Assembly: GCA_035235625.1 (NCBI GenBank)
Contig: CP141143.1
Location: 47,477,178-47,541,177 of the forward strand
Length of the DNA stretch: 64,000 bases
From: Saururus chinensis
Lineage: Eukaryota > Streptophyta > Magnoliopsida > Piperales > Saururaceae
Direction: 5' to 3'
In this document: in pieces, positions 36,701 through 49,124 of the stretch
How the letters are laid out: the number at the start of each line of letters is the position of its first letter
Numbering within the stretch: position 1 is the first letter of the stretch
Made by a program: the position numbers and the translations under genes
Notes under the pieces: model-generated
Database searches by the model: none
What the model was told of the DNA's origin: nothing
The model's input: the letters and a program-made list of their open reading frames with translations, nothing else

Positions 36701-36965
36701 TAGAAGGTTGGAGGCTAAAATGGGTAGAACGCCATCCCACATAAGCATGGGCCCCACTCCTTTGACCGAGGAAAAATAAAAAAAATTCCTTTAAATAGGT
36801 AGAAATTTGGGTGAATCAAGCTTGAAACTAATACTCTAAACTAAAGTAAAATTAAGCCTTAAGAAATTTATAAATAACCTAACTCGTTACCCAGAGAAAA
36901 TCAGATCAAATCAACAAACAAACAAATTCACACAATTAAAAAGAAAATAAATTAGGGATCTCACA
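33722..36965 (-). repeat. 3' LTR of T1 (3244 bp)
   Basis: Plus-strand ends are TGTCATGCCCCACC and GGGATCTCACA. On the minus strand the start TGTGAGATCCC directly follows a polypurine stretch AGGTTGGTAGGA (36966-36977), which proves the orientation. It is collinear with the 5' LTR and with the solo LTRs at 20393 and 39953. Confidence 0.9.
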
Positions 36966-36989
36966 TCCTACCAACCTTATAGGAATTTT

Positions 36990-39947
36990 GTCCTCAAAAT
37001 TTGATATTGGCTATCTATGAATAGGTGAGGATGCTTCTCCTTGACTTCATCCTCGTACTCCCATGTTGTCTCCTCCACATTGTGGTTCCGCCAAAGGACT
37101 TTTTACAAATGTAATCGCCTTGTTTATAAGAGTCTTCTCATTCTTGTATAAGATTTGTACTAGTGCCTCGACATATGAAAGATCACTCAATAGTTCCAGG
37201 GGATCAAAATCAAGAACATGGGACGGGTCTAGTTCATACATTCGTAGAAGATAAACATGGAACACATCATGAATGTTAGCAAGTTGTGGAGGTAGAGCCA
37301 CTCAGTATGCCACCGCTCCAATCCTCGCAAGGACTTTGAAAGGTCCAATGAACCTAGGAGATAACTTCTCTCTCTTGCCAAATCACACGACACCTTGAGA
37401 AGGTGAGATCTTCAAGAAAACATGGTCACCAATGTGGAATTCTACGTCTCTCTGTTGCTTATTAGCATAGCTCTTTTGCCAACTTTGAGTTGTCTGCAAC
37501 TGCTCCTGAATGAGTTGAATCTTCTCCACTAACTAATGCACAATCTTTGGCCTGGTTAGGAGATGCTCTCCAACCTCACTCCAACAAAGGGGAGATCGGA
37601 AAGGAAGTCCATACAATGCCTAAAAAGGAGCCATCTTGATACTAGCTTGGTACCTATTGATGTAGGCAAACCCCACCATCGACAAGTGTTGCTCCCAACT
37701 ACCCTTCCACTTGAGGATGCATGCTTGAAGCATATCCTCCAAGGTTTGGATAGTCATCTTGGATTGCCCATCAGTTTGAGGATGATAAGCTGAGCTGAGG
37801 TGAGTTGTTGTCTCCAAAGCCTTCTACAAATTTGCCAAAACCTAGATGTAAATTGAGGATCTCTATCGAAAACTATGGATACTGGAACTCTATGTAACCG
37901 AACAATCTCCTTCACATAAAGTGCTACCAACACATCCAAATAAGTAGTCATTCTCATAGCAATGAAGTGTGCTAACTTAGTGAGTTGATCAATGATAACA
38001 CACACCGCGTCATTACCACTAGGCGATCTAGTAAGCCCTGAAACAAAGTCCATAGCCACATTCTCCCACTTCCACTCCTAAATAGGTAAAGGTTCTAGCA
38101 TGCCTCCTAGATGAAGATGTTCCACTTTCACTGGTTGACACACCAAACACTTGGACACAAATAAAGCAATATCCCTCTTCATTCCACTCTACAAAAAAGT
38201 CTGCTTCACATAAGGATACATGTTGGTTCCTCTTGGATGGATGGAGAACCTAGAGTGATGTGCCTCAGAAAGAATGTTTTCCTTTAACTCTAAGGAATTT
38301 GGCACACACAACCGTCCTCGAAAAGTTAAGCTTCGATCGACTCTTTCTTCAAAATCAATCAACGTTTTCCCTTATAACTTAGCTTTCATGGCTTGAATTT
38401 CCTCATCCACCTTTTGTGCTTCAACCATCTCATCAACCAAATCAGAGATCATGGAACGATAAGCGAACCACTTGCTTGTATCTTCCAAAGCTAACTCCGG
38501 CTTGAGCTCAATGGCCTCTTCATACAAAAGTCATTCTTGCACACAAACACAAACTACCTAAGTGGCTGATTATCTACTCAAGGCATCCACCACCACATTA
38601 GCTTTTCTTGGATGATAGAAAATAGCGAATTCATAATCCTTAAGGAATTTCAACCATCTTCTTTGCTTCATGTTTAAGTCTCTTCGATTGAAGAGATATT
38701 TCAAACTCTTGTGGTTCGTGATTGCTTCAAACTTCTCACCATAGAGGTAGTGCCTCCAAATCTTCAATGCACTCTAAGCTGACAAGAAGCATAAGCTGCC
38801 ACTTTCCCATGCTACATCTACACACAACCCAAGCCTCTTAATGAAGCATCGCTATAAACCACAAATCCTCCACTCCCCGAAGGTAAGGCTAAGACCAGCG
38901 CTAAAGTTAATCCATTCTTCAACTCTTGGAAACATTCCTTACATGCTTGACTCCATTCAAACTTCTCACTATTCTTTGTTAACTCGGTCATAGGAGTAGC
39001 AATGCTAGAAAAACCTTCGATGAACCTCTAATAGTAACCTACAAGACCTAGGAAACTTCATACTTCGGAAGCATTCTTAGATTGCTTCCACTTCAAGACT
39101 GTCTCCACATTGAATGGGTCCACTGCTACACCATCTTTGGAAATAACATGGCTTAGAAATTGCACGTCTTCGAACCAAAATTTACACTTTGTCAAACTTT
39201 GCATAGAGCTTGTGATCCCTCAAAGTTTGCAAGACAATCCTCAAGTGTAGTTCATGCTCATCCTTGCTAGTTGAATAGATCAATATGTCATCTATAAAAA
39301 TATTGACAAACAGATCTAAATAAGGCTTGAAAACCCTATTCATCAAATCCATAAAAGCTGCTGGTTCATTGGTGAGACCAAAAGACATAACATGTGTGGA
39401 AAGTTGTCTTAGACACATCATCAGGTCAAATACGAAGTTGATGGTAGCCCGACCTCAAGTCAATCTTGGAGAACATTTGAGCCTACTGGAACTGATCAAA
39501 CAAATCATCAATATATAGCAAAGAATACTTGTTCTTGATTGTTACCTAATTCAACCTTCAGTAATCAATGCAAAGCCTAAGGGAACCATCTTTCTTCTTG
39601 ACAAAGAGAACTGGTGCACCCCAAGGAGATGCACTACGCCTTATGTATCCCTTATCCATCAAGTCTTGCAGTTGAACCTTAAGCTTTTTCAATTCAGTTG
39701 GAGCCATGTGGTAAGGACCTTTAGAGATAGGAATTGTCTTTGGAAGAAAATCAATATTGAACTCAATCTCCCTCTCAGGAGGCAATCCCGTCAAGTCATC
39801 CAGAAAGATATCCACATACTTTGACACCACATGAACAAACTCAATAGGAGGTAGAGTCACACCCTTCACCGAGATGCTTGTAAGAAAAGCCACACACCCA
39901 CTATTGATCCACTTCTTTGCTTTAAAAGAAGACACTAAGAACTTGCC
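36990..39947 (-). pseudogene. Pol of T1: RT, RNase H, integrase, chromodomain (fossil)
   Basis: On the minus strand, from high to low coordinates. [22 protein letters not shown] with [19 protein letters not shown] (39558-39700), and [18 protein letters not shown] with FIDDILIYS, the polymerase 'xxDD' box (39250-39400). RNase [21 protein letters not shown] (near 38700). Integrase: MAMDFVSGLTRSPSGNDAV, with FDRDPQFTSRFW near 37850. Integrase C-terminal part and chromodomain tail: HDVFHVYLLRMYELDPSHVL and EYEDEVKEKHPHLF (37020-37290). Together these identify the Tekay/Del clade. Broken in several places. Confidence 0.85.
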
Positions 39948-39952
39948 ACTAG

Positions 39953-42900
39953 TCTAATATCTCTAATTTTATTGGGTTTAATTTCCTTTTTAATTAAATG
40001 AATTTATGTGGTTTTGCTTGCTTGAAGGTTTGATTTGATTTTGGGGTTATGGGTAAGTTATTATGACTTTGATAAGGTTTAATTTCATTTTTAAAAGTTT
40101 TAGTGTCAAACTTGATTTATCCAATTTTTACGGATTTTATGATATTTTATCCTAATTTTTCGTTAATTATGGGAGGAGACTCTACGTTGGCCCCACGTCT
40201 ATGTTGGATGTGTGCGACCCATTTGACCCTCTAATCTTATATTATTTTATTTTCAGTGGGTTTGGGTGTGATTAAATTCGTCTTTGGATCAAACATAACC
40301 CTAATTAGCTACTTAGGGCATTTTGACCTATTTTACTACCCAACAGTTTGTAAACCCAGCCCAAAACCCTTACCATAAAAGAAAAACCCTAGCCTATTAG
40401 CCAAATGGGGAAAGGCTATGTTAGGAGGAAGGAAGTGCTCTACATCCATTTCCTAAAGAAGAAACTCAGAATAAGAAGTGTTTTCTTGCCCTAATCACCC
40501 ATAATCTTTCAATTTTAATCTTAATCATTCTTATATTCATTTCCCCCATCTTGATTCTTAATTTATTCCATTAAAAATCTAATTTTTAATTTTTATTTAA
40601 AACCCTAAATAGGTAATATTTGTTTTTAACCTAAGGTTATCCTAGATCTACCTATTTTCAAGTTGATTTGAGCCTATTAGTAAATATTGATTAAGTTTTA
40701 ACAAAAACCCTAATTTTTGGTAGGATTTCTTGACAATTGAAGCTCTTTCATCGATTCAAAGGCTTCATATAGGTAAGGGAGCTTTATCTTGTGTGGTTTT
40801 ATTTATTGGAATGCATTGTAGATTTATTTGAGTTCTTGCTTCATTTTGAGGTTTAGTGGTAATTTGTTAAAAATATGTAATTTTGGTTATTTTCTTGTGA
40901 TTAAGCATGAAAATGATTAGATCTATCACGTTCTATTTTGATTATATGATGTTCTATTGTGATTTTTGAATTTATCTTGAATTTTGGAATGTTTTCGGTT
41001 TGAATTTTGGAAGGTTGAAGATAAACTAGAAAAGTGAACTATTATGGCCAATCAAATAGGCTAACAGCCATTCGAATGGTCAACCGTTCGATCAGGCTAT
41101 CTGGCAGTTTGAATGGTCGGTCATGCTGTTTGAAATGCATCACGATAGTTTTCAATTTTTGGCCTATTTTGTGTATTTTCTGCCATTTCTTGTTCTCTTC
41201 TCATAAATCTAATTCTTTATGACTATGATGAGTTATTATTATTTATAAATGCTATTGTGAATGCATGCAAACCATTTTTTAATTATGATTTTGCTCAAGC
41301 ATGAATTTGACTATACTTGTTTAGTTTTAGTATGATATTCTACTTGTTTTAAATCCATGTTTGATGATTTTATCATAATTACTCTATGATTTCATTAGGT
41401 CTTAACTATGATAATTTATGTATGCTTGCACATGTCACATTGATTTTTGGTGATTCATGTTTCACATGTTTTAGTATAAGTTTGAACACTACTATGCATA
41501 TGTATATATTTGCTTATGACTACATGATTTTATTTGTCACAAATGGACTATGTTACATGCTCATAGGGACTGATTTGACTATGTTTAATCATGCTTACAT
41601 TCATTAGACTTTGCTCACGTATGTATCATGACGCATGCATCATAAAAATGCTTTATAAGCAATGATTAATCGTGATTAGTTCATCAGTTGGTTGGGAGTG
41701 GATGCTATTGGTTGTCAAATTAATCATTCGGAGGATTATCGAATAAGTTTTACATCTGAAAGGACACGGTTTTTATTTTACGTTTCTTTAAGGACATGTT
41801 GCCTCCCTGGGTTGAGATGAGCTTATTTTTTATGTGAGTTAAATTGATGAGTTATTTGGACCATGAGAATCGAGAATGGTATGTTTGTGTGCACTGGCTT
41901 ACTAAGCTGCTTTAGTTTTCCTTTCTAAGGAATTCAAACGTTCCTTGCAAGGTTAGTCCTCGGTGAGCAGAAATTGCTCTAGTTTTCCTTTCTAAAGAAT
42001 TCAAACCTTCCCCAAAAGGATTGTCCTAGGTGAAATAGGGGGTACATTCCAATTAGGGAACCTACCCAAACCGCTTTAGTTTTCCTTTATAGGAATTTGG
42101 ACCTTCTCACAAGGATTGTCCTGGGTGAACGGGTTGATTATTTTCTTAATTGTGAGAGATTCATCAATGATTGTTGCATGTGTATGGGGGATAATGCTCA
42201 TTGACATAGGTCATGTAGGAACAATGAGGCTGATGTTGCACATGTGATTAGGAGTGGATTTGCATGAAAATGCAGGATGGTGTGTGATTGATACACTTGA
42301 ATTTGCAGGGTGAATGTTTATATTGAGATACGATTATGCATGATATGAATGTTGAGAATTGATTCATGGAGGATGTGATTGTTGTAATGAGATTCATATG
42401 ATTGCACATGATGTGTATATGTTTTATGAGCAATAAATGAACCCATGATGCACATGTGACATGATTATGTGCTTAGGAATGCAGGTTACATCATAATATG
42501 CAGGTGGTATGATTATGTATTTATGACATGTGTTATACATCATGATATGCAGGAGGCATGATTATGTGAGTATGAAATATATTTTACATCATGATGCATA
42601 GGTGGCATGAATATATTTTATTGAAATGTAGATTACAATATGATGCACAAGTGGCATAGATATATGTAATTTGTCTCATGATGAATGGATATGTGATGAA
42701 TGTTACATTGATAATGCCTGTGATACCTTTATGAGTTTACATTTTATATTAAAAACCCTTGTTGAGTTAAGCTCACCCATCTTTGTTTTTGATTTTTTTG
42801 TGGGGCTACATGTGATGTCATGCAGGTGCTTCGGATGGGCTCAACGTTGAGCATGAAATTGGCCACATTCATTGAGAGGGACTATGGTTGCATAGGGTTA

Positions 42901-43229
42901 TGTTAGACTTGTTTATGTCATGTTGAACTTATACATTTGATTTACTTCATACTATGTTTAGCCATGATTGGCTTAGACTTGTTTAGCTTTGAGGCTTATT
43001 GTTTTTATGTAATGACTAGTTGATGTAGGTATGAGTGGACTAAGAAATTAATTAGTAGTCCTCTATTTTTCTCTATTTGCTTTTACACAAAGGGATTGTG
43101 CACTTACTCCAGTGTGTGTTCACCCAAGGATGGGCTAAGTCTTCTACACTCCAACTTAACTTGGTCGCATTATGTATCACTTACTCCTTAGACCAGGTTT
43201 GGGTTAGGGGTGGCGTGTCCTGGGGTGTG
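39953..43229 (+). mobile_element. Solo Tekay-like LTR inside T1 pol
   Basis: About 3.28 kb, plus-oriented (opposite to T1). It starts TCTAATATCTCTAATTTT and ends near TCCTGGGGTGTG(ACA), the reverse of the plus-strand ends of T1's own LTRs. The flanking 5-mers ACTAG (39948-39952) and ACAAG (43230-43234) fit a target duplication with one mismatch. The T1 coding sequence on either side is contiguous apart from this insert. It is diverged from T1's LTRs, so it belongs to a related subfamily. Confidence 0.85.
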
Positions 43230-43239
43230 ACAAGTAGCC

Positions 43240-43676
43240 CATCTCATACCATAAAAAATGAAAGGCTTGACATCCAGCAAAGCAAACATAACCTTCTTCC
43301 CACAGCAATCAACATGTCCATGCCCAAAATCACATCAAAATCAATTATAGGTAAAACAATCAATTCAACAAACAATTTATGCCCTTTAACCCATATGGTA
43401 ACCTTCTCAAGATACTCCTTCACCTAAAGAGAAGATGAAGGGATAGATACATGCAAAGGAACTGACAACATCTTAGGCTCAACGCCAAGCTAAAGAGCAA
43501 AAAGAGGTGAAATGAAAGAATGTGAAGATCCAGTATCAAACAACACTCTAGCATAATGGGAGGCGATTTCAAGCATACCTTCTATCACTGCTGAAGCATT
43601 AGCTGCCTCATGAGCTAAAATAGAAAGATCTTCCCTTTGTTGACTTGCTTCTTTTGTTGTCCACCTTGTTGCCCTA
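43240..43676 (-). pseudogene. T1 aspartic protease region (fossil)
   Basis: The minus strand shows YARVLFDTGSSHSFISPLFA, the retropepsin DTG(S/A) motif in its usual gypsy wording. It sits between the RT side (interrupted by the solo LTR) and the gag side (interrupted by element B). Confidence 0.8.
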
Positions 43677-44706
43677 TGATGTACTATTATGTCAGGAAGA
43701 AATTCCAAATTCTGAAGATGTATGGGTCAAATTTGGCATACAAATGGACAGCTAGTAAACTAACCCGAGGCTAACACATGGAAAATCTTTTCATTGATTA
43801 TGATTGATAAACATAAGAAAAGACAATGAGGCTGATTGGATAACTAAAGGAAGATTCAAAGATACTTATTTGCTAAATAAATCATTGATTTATGTGATTG
43901 ATTTAGAATCTAATCATTGCCAAATAAGTAATCAATCAGACAATCCATCAGGATGCAATCTACAGATATGATTTTACTTTCCTTTTTGAAGTAACCCCTT
44001 CTATTCCTATAAATAGAGGGGTGGACGTGATAGATAAATGATCCCCTCCTCTTTGGAGATCTCTTCTCCTATTTTCTTCTCTCATTTTGTATTTTTATTT
44101 TTAGTTTTATTGTAATGACTTTCTAAGCTCTCAAGCTAAGGCTAGAGGTGATTTGTAACAATTTAATGGAGTTTTATTCATGTTTCATCAATGATTTCGA
44201 GTAAGTATTGTTTATTTCAAGTGATGTTTCTTTAATATTATTCTTCTTATTGTTTCTTTGTGATTTGGATACATAAGATGCTTGAAGGCTCTCCTTTTTG
44301 ACCTTTTGTGATTTAGATACATAGAAATCTTGAAGAAACAGCTATTTTTATCCTTCATCTATCCAAAGTATTTCTTCTCTTTATTTTTACTTTTAATGTT
44401 CATATCTTCCGGTTAGATAGAATTTTCATTCGATTCTAACTGAGAGAACATGAAACATGAAGAACATCATTAGATGTTAAAATGATCTTTAATGCCTTAG
44501 GTTTTCTCTTCTTAATTTCTTAACTTTTTATTGTCAAAATACTATTATGCTATTTCTTTCTTAAGTTTTCTTTCCTCTATTTTTTTCGTATCCATTTTCT
44601 TTGTTACACAAGACTTTCCTTGTGGATCGACCTTGTCTACTACAATTGGCAAGTAAAATAAATCTAAATTTGACTTCTTCATAGTCTTGGTTCAGACGTA
44701 ACAACA
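43677..44706 (+). repeat. 5' LTR of element B
   Basis: Starts TGATGTACT and ends GACGTAACAACA before the primer site. It is shorter than its partner at 49125-50565 but matches it closely where both are present. It contains a TATA-like CTATAAATAGAGGG near 44019. Confidence 0.85.
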
Positions 44707-44710
44707 AATT

Positions 44711-44727
44711 TGGGTCGTTGCCGGGGA
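44711..44727 (+). other. Primer binding site of element B, tRNA-Asp type
   Basis: TGGGTCGTTGCCGGGGA lies just inside the 5' LTR. It matches the complement of the tRNA-Asp 3' end apart from the second to fourth positions region. The other element of this type (7602-7619) uses the same tRNA. Confidence 0.8.
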
Positions 44728-45269
44728 TTGCAACGTGTGACAAGAATCCGTTACGAAAAAAAAACCTCACTCTAACTTTACTAATTCATTAACTTTTATT
44801 TTGGCACACTAACTCTTTAAATTCAGTCATTTACTTTTAGTACTTAAATTCTATAATTTTTCTTTTTTTTTTTAGACTGGAGGCACTACCCACGTTACTA
44901 CCAAAAAATTTTCGGGATCAAACGTGTACCTTGATAGTGTTTTTAGCCTTATTTTATAATTTAAATTTTATCTATTAACTTCTAACTCTCTAACTTTTTA
45001 TATTTTGTCATTTAATTTCTGCACTTTTACTTTTGTTTGTTACCAAAAAAAAAATTTGTTGTTACATGTTCACATGGGTGCGTGATAATTCTAGACGATT
45101 GAAAAAAGTAAACAAATCTTTTAAAAATTATCTTTATTTTGATACAGTGGAGGATCTAAGAACTAATGAGGAACTAAGAAGTGATAATGGGGATAATAAT
45201 GCACAAAATATTCAAGTTAAAACCTTGCGTGATTATTTGCAACCAACTAGATAAAGTTCTCCTCCTTAC

Positions 45270-46070
45270 GTGATTTTTCCAACTAATGTGGGTGGTTTTG
45301 AACTTAAGTCAGGTGTAATTCAATTACTACCCAAATTTTATGGCTTAGATTCGGAAAGCCCATATTTGCATTTGAAAGAGTTTAAAGCGGTTTGTGCAAC
45401 TTTGCCAAACCAACATGTTTCAAATGATGTTATTAGATTAAAACTCTTTCCATTTTCTTTAAAGGAAAAAACAAAAAATTGGTTGAATTCTTTAAAGTCA
45501 AGATCCATTGGATCATGACAAGAAATGCAAAGAGAATTTTTGAAAAAGTTTTTCCCCACCCATAGAACTAATACACTTAGAAAAGAACATCATAAATTTT
45601 TCACAAAAAGAAAATGAGACTTTCTTTCAATGTTAGGAAAGATTTAAAGAATTTTTGTTGTTGTGCCCACATCATGGATATGAAACATGACATACAAGTA
45701 GTTTCTTTTATTATGACTTTACTTCTCAAATGAGGCAATTTGTTAAAATATTGTGTAATGAAGGGTTTTTGAGTAAAAACCTTAGGAAGCATGGGACTAT
45801 TTGGATGTGTTAGCTGAAAATGCTCAATCATGGGAAGATTTTAATAAATTTGAAAGTAGTAATAAGACCAAATCTAATGGGACAACTAAGGGGGGCATGT
45901 ACCTTCTTAAAGAAGAGGATGATGTAAAAGAAAAAAATTACAAGTTTAACTAGAAAGGTTGAGGCTATGGAAATTAATAGGGAAAATATGTCTAAAGCTT
46001 CTCAAAAAGCACAAGATATTTGTAGTATATGTGAGAGTGATGGACACAAAACACAGGATTGCCCAACAAT
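45270..46070 (+). pseudogene. Gag of element B with zinc knuckle (fossil)
   Basis: The open stretch from 45270 reads GGFELKSGVIQLLPKFYGLD and then LKLFPFSLKEKTKNWLNSLK, the same gag core as in element A. At about 46023-46068 a CCHC knuckle CSICESDGHKTQDCP is seen, equivalent to the one at 6290-6335. Broken copy. Confidence 0.82.
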
Positions 46071-46086
46071 CTCTGCTTTTTAAGAG

Positions 46087-47429
46087 GTGTTACATACTCA
46101 AGAAAGTGCTATGAATACTTACAAAAGACCTTTCTCTTCTCCTTATTCTGAAACTTACACTCCTAATTGGAGAAATTATCCCAACTTTAGTTGGAGAAAT
46201 GAGTCTAATGTGCAGGTACCCCCTTCTTCCTTAAATTATGCTCCACCACATAAGAAGACTCTTGAAGACACATTGCAAGAATTCATGCAAAGTCAAGCAA
46301 CAATCAACAACCAAACAATGCAAGCCATCAATGACTTGAAGACTTCTATCACTCAATTGACCACAACTTCAAGCATTAAAAAAAAAGGGAAGTTTCCTTC
46401 TCAACCTCAACTAAATCCTAAAGGTCAATTTGTAATTAAAAATTTAAATTGTTCAAGTTTACAAGAAGAGCATGCTAAGTCCATCACCACTTTGAGAAGT
46501 GGAAAAGTCATTAACAAAGACATTCCAATGAAGGTTGTTGAACTTAAGGAGTCTTTGAATTCTAAATATGGTGATGAACTTGACAACTCCGATTGTGTTT
46601 CTCCTATTCCTCTTCCATTTCCTCAAAGATTATAATCTTCTTCTAAATTGGTGCAAAATGGTGACATTCTTGAAATTTTCAAACAAGTGAAGATTAACAT
46701 TACTCTCTTAAATGCAATTAAACAAATTCCATCTTATGCTAAATTTTTGAAAGACCTTTGTACAATCAAGTGTAAGCTAAATGTACAAAAGAAGGCATTT
46801 TTGAAAGAACAAGTAAGTGCAATTTTGCAACAAAACACCCTACCCAAATATAAAGATCTTGGTTGTTCAACCATATCTTATATAATTGGGAATTATACAA
46901 TTAAAAAAGTTTTACTTGATCTTGGGGCAAGTGTGAATCTCTTACCTTATTCTATTTATGAGCAATTAGGTCTAGCGGATTTGAAACCCACTAACATAAT
47001 ACTTCAACTTGCTGACCGCTCAATCAAAAGGCCAAGAGGAATAGTGAAAGATGTCTTTGTTCAAGTGGACAAATTCTATTTTCTAGTGGACTTCATTATT
47101 TTAGACACACAACCGATTTCAAATACATCTTCTCAAATCCCTGTGAATTTGGGCTGTCTATTCCTTGCTACATCTAATGCTTTAATAATTGTCGGAATGG
47201 AGTGATGAGGCATTCTTTTGGGAACTTAACATGTGATTTAAATGTATTTGATGCCAATAGACAACCATCAGACTTCGATGATACTTTTAAGGTTGACATG
47301 GTTGAGAGTCTAGTGGAAGATGTTTTTCCTTTTATTTATTCTAATGATCCACTAAATATTTGCTTAACTCACTTTGATTTCATTAGAATTGATAAAGAGA
47401 AGATAATTGCTTTGAAGGACCTTGGATGA
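46087..47429 (+). pseudogene. Linker and aspartic protease of element B (fossil)
   Basis: 46087-46635 is an Asn/Gln/Pro-rich linker with YTPNWRNYPNFSWRN and SQPQLNPKGQF, both shared with element A. 46648-47205 holds the protease with LLDLGASVNLLPYSIYEQLG and LADRSIKRPRGIVKDVFVQV, and 47202-47429 a short C-terminal part (GNLTCDLNVFDANRQP). In living relatives the enzyme trims Gag. The segment CTCCTAGGAGGCAACCCA (near 47473) opens the non-coding tail and has its counterpart near 3915 in element A. Confidence 0.85.
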
Positions 47430-49124
47430 GTTTAGATGGAGGTGTGTCTGGCTGAAGACAGTAAACTTAGCGCTCCTAGGAGGCAACCCACTTTTGGTTT
47501 TGATAGTTATTTTTATTTAATACTTAGTTTTTTTCTTTAGTTAGTTTTTAGTTTATTATCTTTGTCGATTGCTCTAATCATTATTAGGGTGTGTTTATAT
47601 GATTCATTATTGATTTACCCTAATGTGATTATCCTTGTGCTTTATTGACTATTTTTCTTTTGATAGCTATGTACATGAGCATGTCAACTGATATAGTATC
47701 TCTTCTTTCCTCTTTTTTTATATTAAGCATTACATTTGCTTTCTTTTATACATTGAGGACAATGTTTAGTTTAGGTTTGGGGGTGCAGAAAGAGATTTTT
47801 CTTTCATGTTTTTTAGTTTTACTTAAAAAATGAAAAATTTTAAAAAATTAATTAGATTTATTTTAATTTATATTTTTTCTTATTTACATTGATTTTTATT
47901 CTAGACACGTGACTTTATCTACTGACATCACACTACTTAGAACATGACTTGACACATTTAATGATTTTGAGTTCTAATTACTTCATATTGGTTTATTGTG
48001 CTCATATTTTGAAAAAAACAAAGAAAGACATTTGCCTAAGTGAGAATTTGAGCCTTTGATTATAGTCTTACATCTTGGTAGATATCATTGAATCTTAGTA
48101 ATTATTTTCTTATGAGTAAAACTTTGGCATGATCTAGTAGTACTCATGTTATCATGATAGAGTTTTGAGCTTCACTATTCTTGGTTTGTTGAACAGTCAA
48201 GGACTTTTTTTCAATACAATTCAAGTTGATTATATAACGTGCTCAAGAAAAAAAAAGTGAAAAAAAGAAAGAAAAATTGTAATGAATTAAAGTCAATCTA
48301 TTGAGTAGACCGGGACTCGGCGTGCCTCACTAAACATAGGGTGTTCGAGTCAAAAGGTAGAGTTGTCTAATTTATAACATGCATAACCTTGAAGCATATT
48401 TGGTTTAAGTTATTAAACCTAATAGGTGTTTTAACACTTAGTGCCCTGAGCTAACTGGATTAGGTGTCACTGGCCTAACACTTGTTACATGGATCTTATA
48501 GAAAGCTTAAAAGGCTAAGCCTTACACATGTTATGTGAGATGGGCATAAAATTCTAGTAGGACATTATGCAACTATATCTTAAATGAGTTGACAGGTGAT
48601 CTAGGGTGTTTCACTTTTCATGAAAGGTTTTTCATGATTCTCTATTATGATCTCTTGAAGATGAATGGATGCCAATGTCTATTTTTTAGTATTAAAATTG
48701 AAATTGCTGAGTGGACATGAGACACATTGAGTTATTTGATTCATAAGATTGGGATTGTAAAATTACTTAGCAATGTCTATTTTCTTTAAACCAATATGAA
48801 GTTGTCAAAATGAATTATTGTTTAAGAAGACAAGTTGTATTATGCATGATTGATTTTACTAAATGAAGTCACATGTTTAAGAGGAGTTGATTTGTAATTT
48901 GTAATTTTCTTTTATCATTTAAGTTTTGAATTTTATGGGTAGATTCACTGCAAACCCTCACGAGACATAACTCGTCCACTAATATAAGCTAGGGGTTAAA
49001 AGGCTTGTTGCATATGCTAAATGCAATTAAGATTTCCTGCGGAAGTGGAGTAGTTAGTTTTGTTTTCTGTTATTTTTATTTTAGTTTTGCTCAAGGACTA
49101 GCAAAAAGTAGGTTTGAGGGTATT
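47430..49124 (+). other. Non-coding tail of element B
   Basis: There is no ORF of substance. Conserved blocks shared with element A are present: the TTAGGTTTGGGGGTGCAGAA region near 47772, and the block with AGTGCCCTGAGC and CTGGATTAGG near 48440, which matches the inverse of 2885-2940. The tail ends in the polypurine AGTAGGTTTGAGGGTAT just before the LTR. Its length and conservation suggest it carries cis signals in place of a polymerase. Confidence 0.75.

Noticed and set aside
37063-37254. Plus-strand open frames over 37.0-39.5 kb
   Set aside because: They are shadows of the minus-strand T1 pol, which shows clear integrase, RNase H and RT motifs.
40000-43230. Small open frames at 41.0-41.6 and 43.1-43.4 kb
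   Set aside because: They lie inside a solo LTR that is collinear with other non-coding Tekay LTRs.
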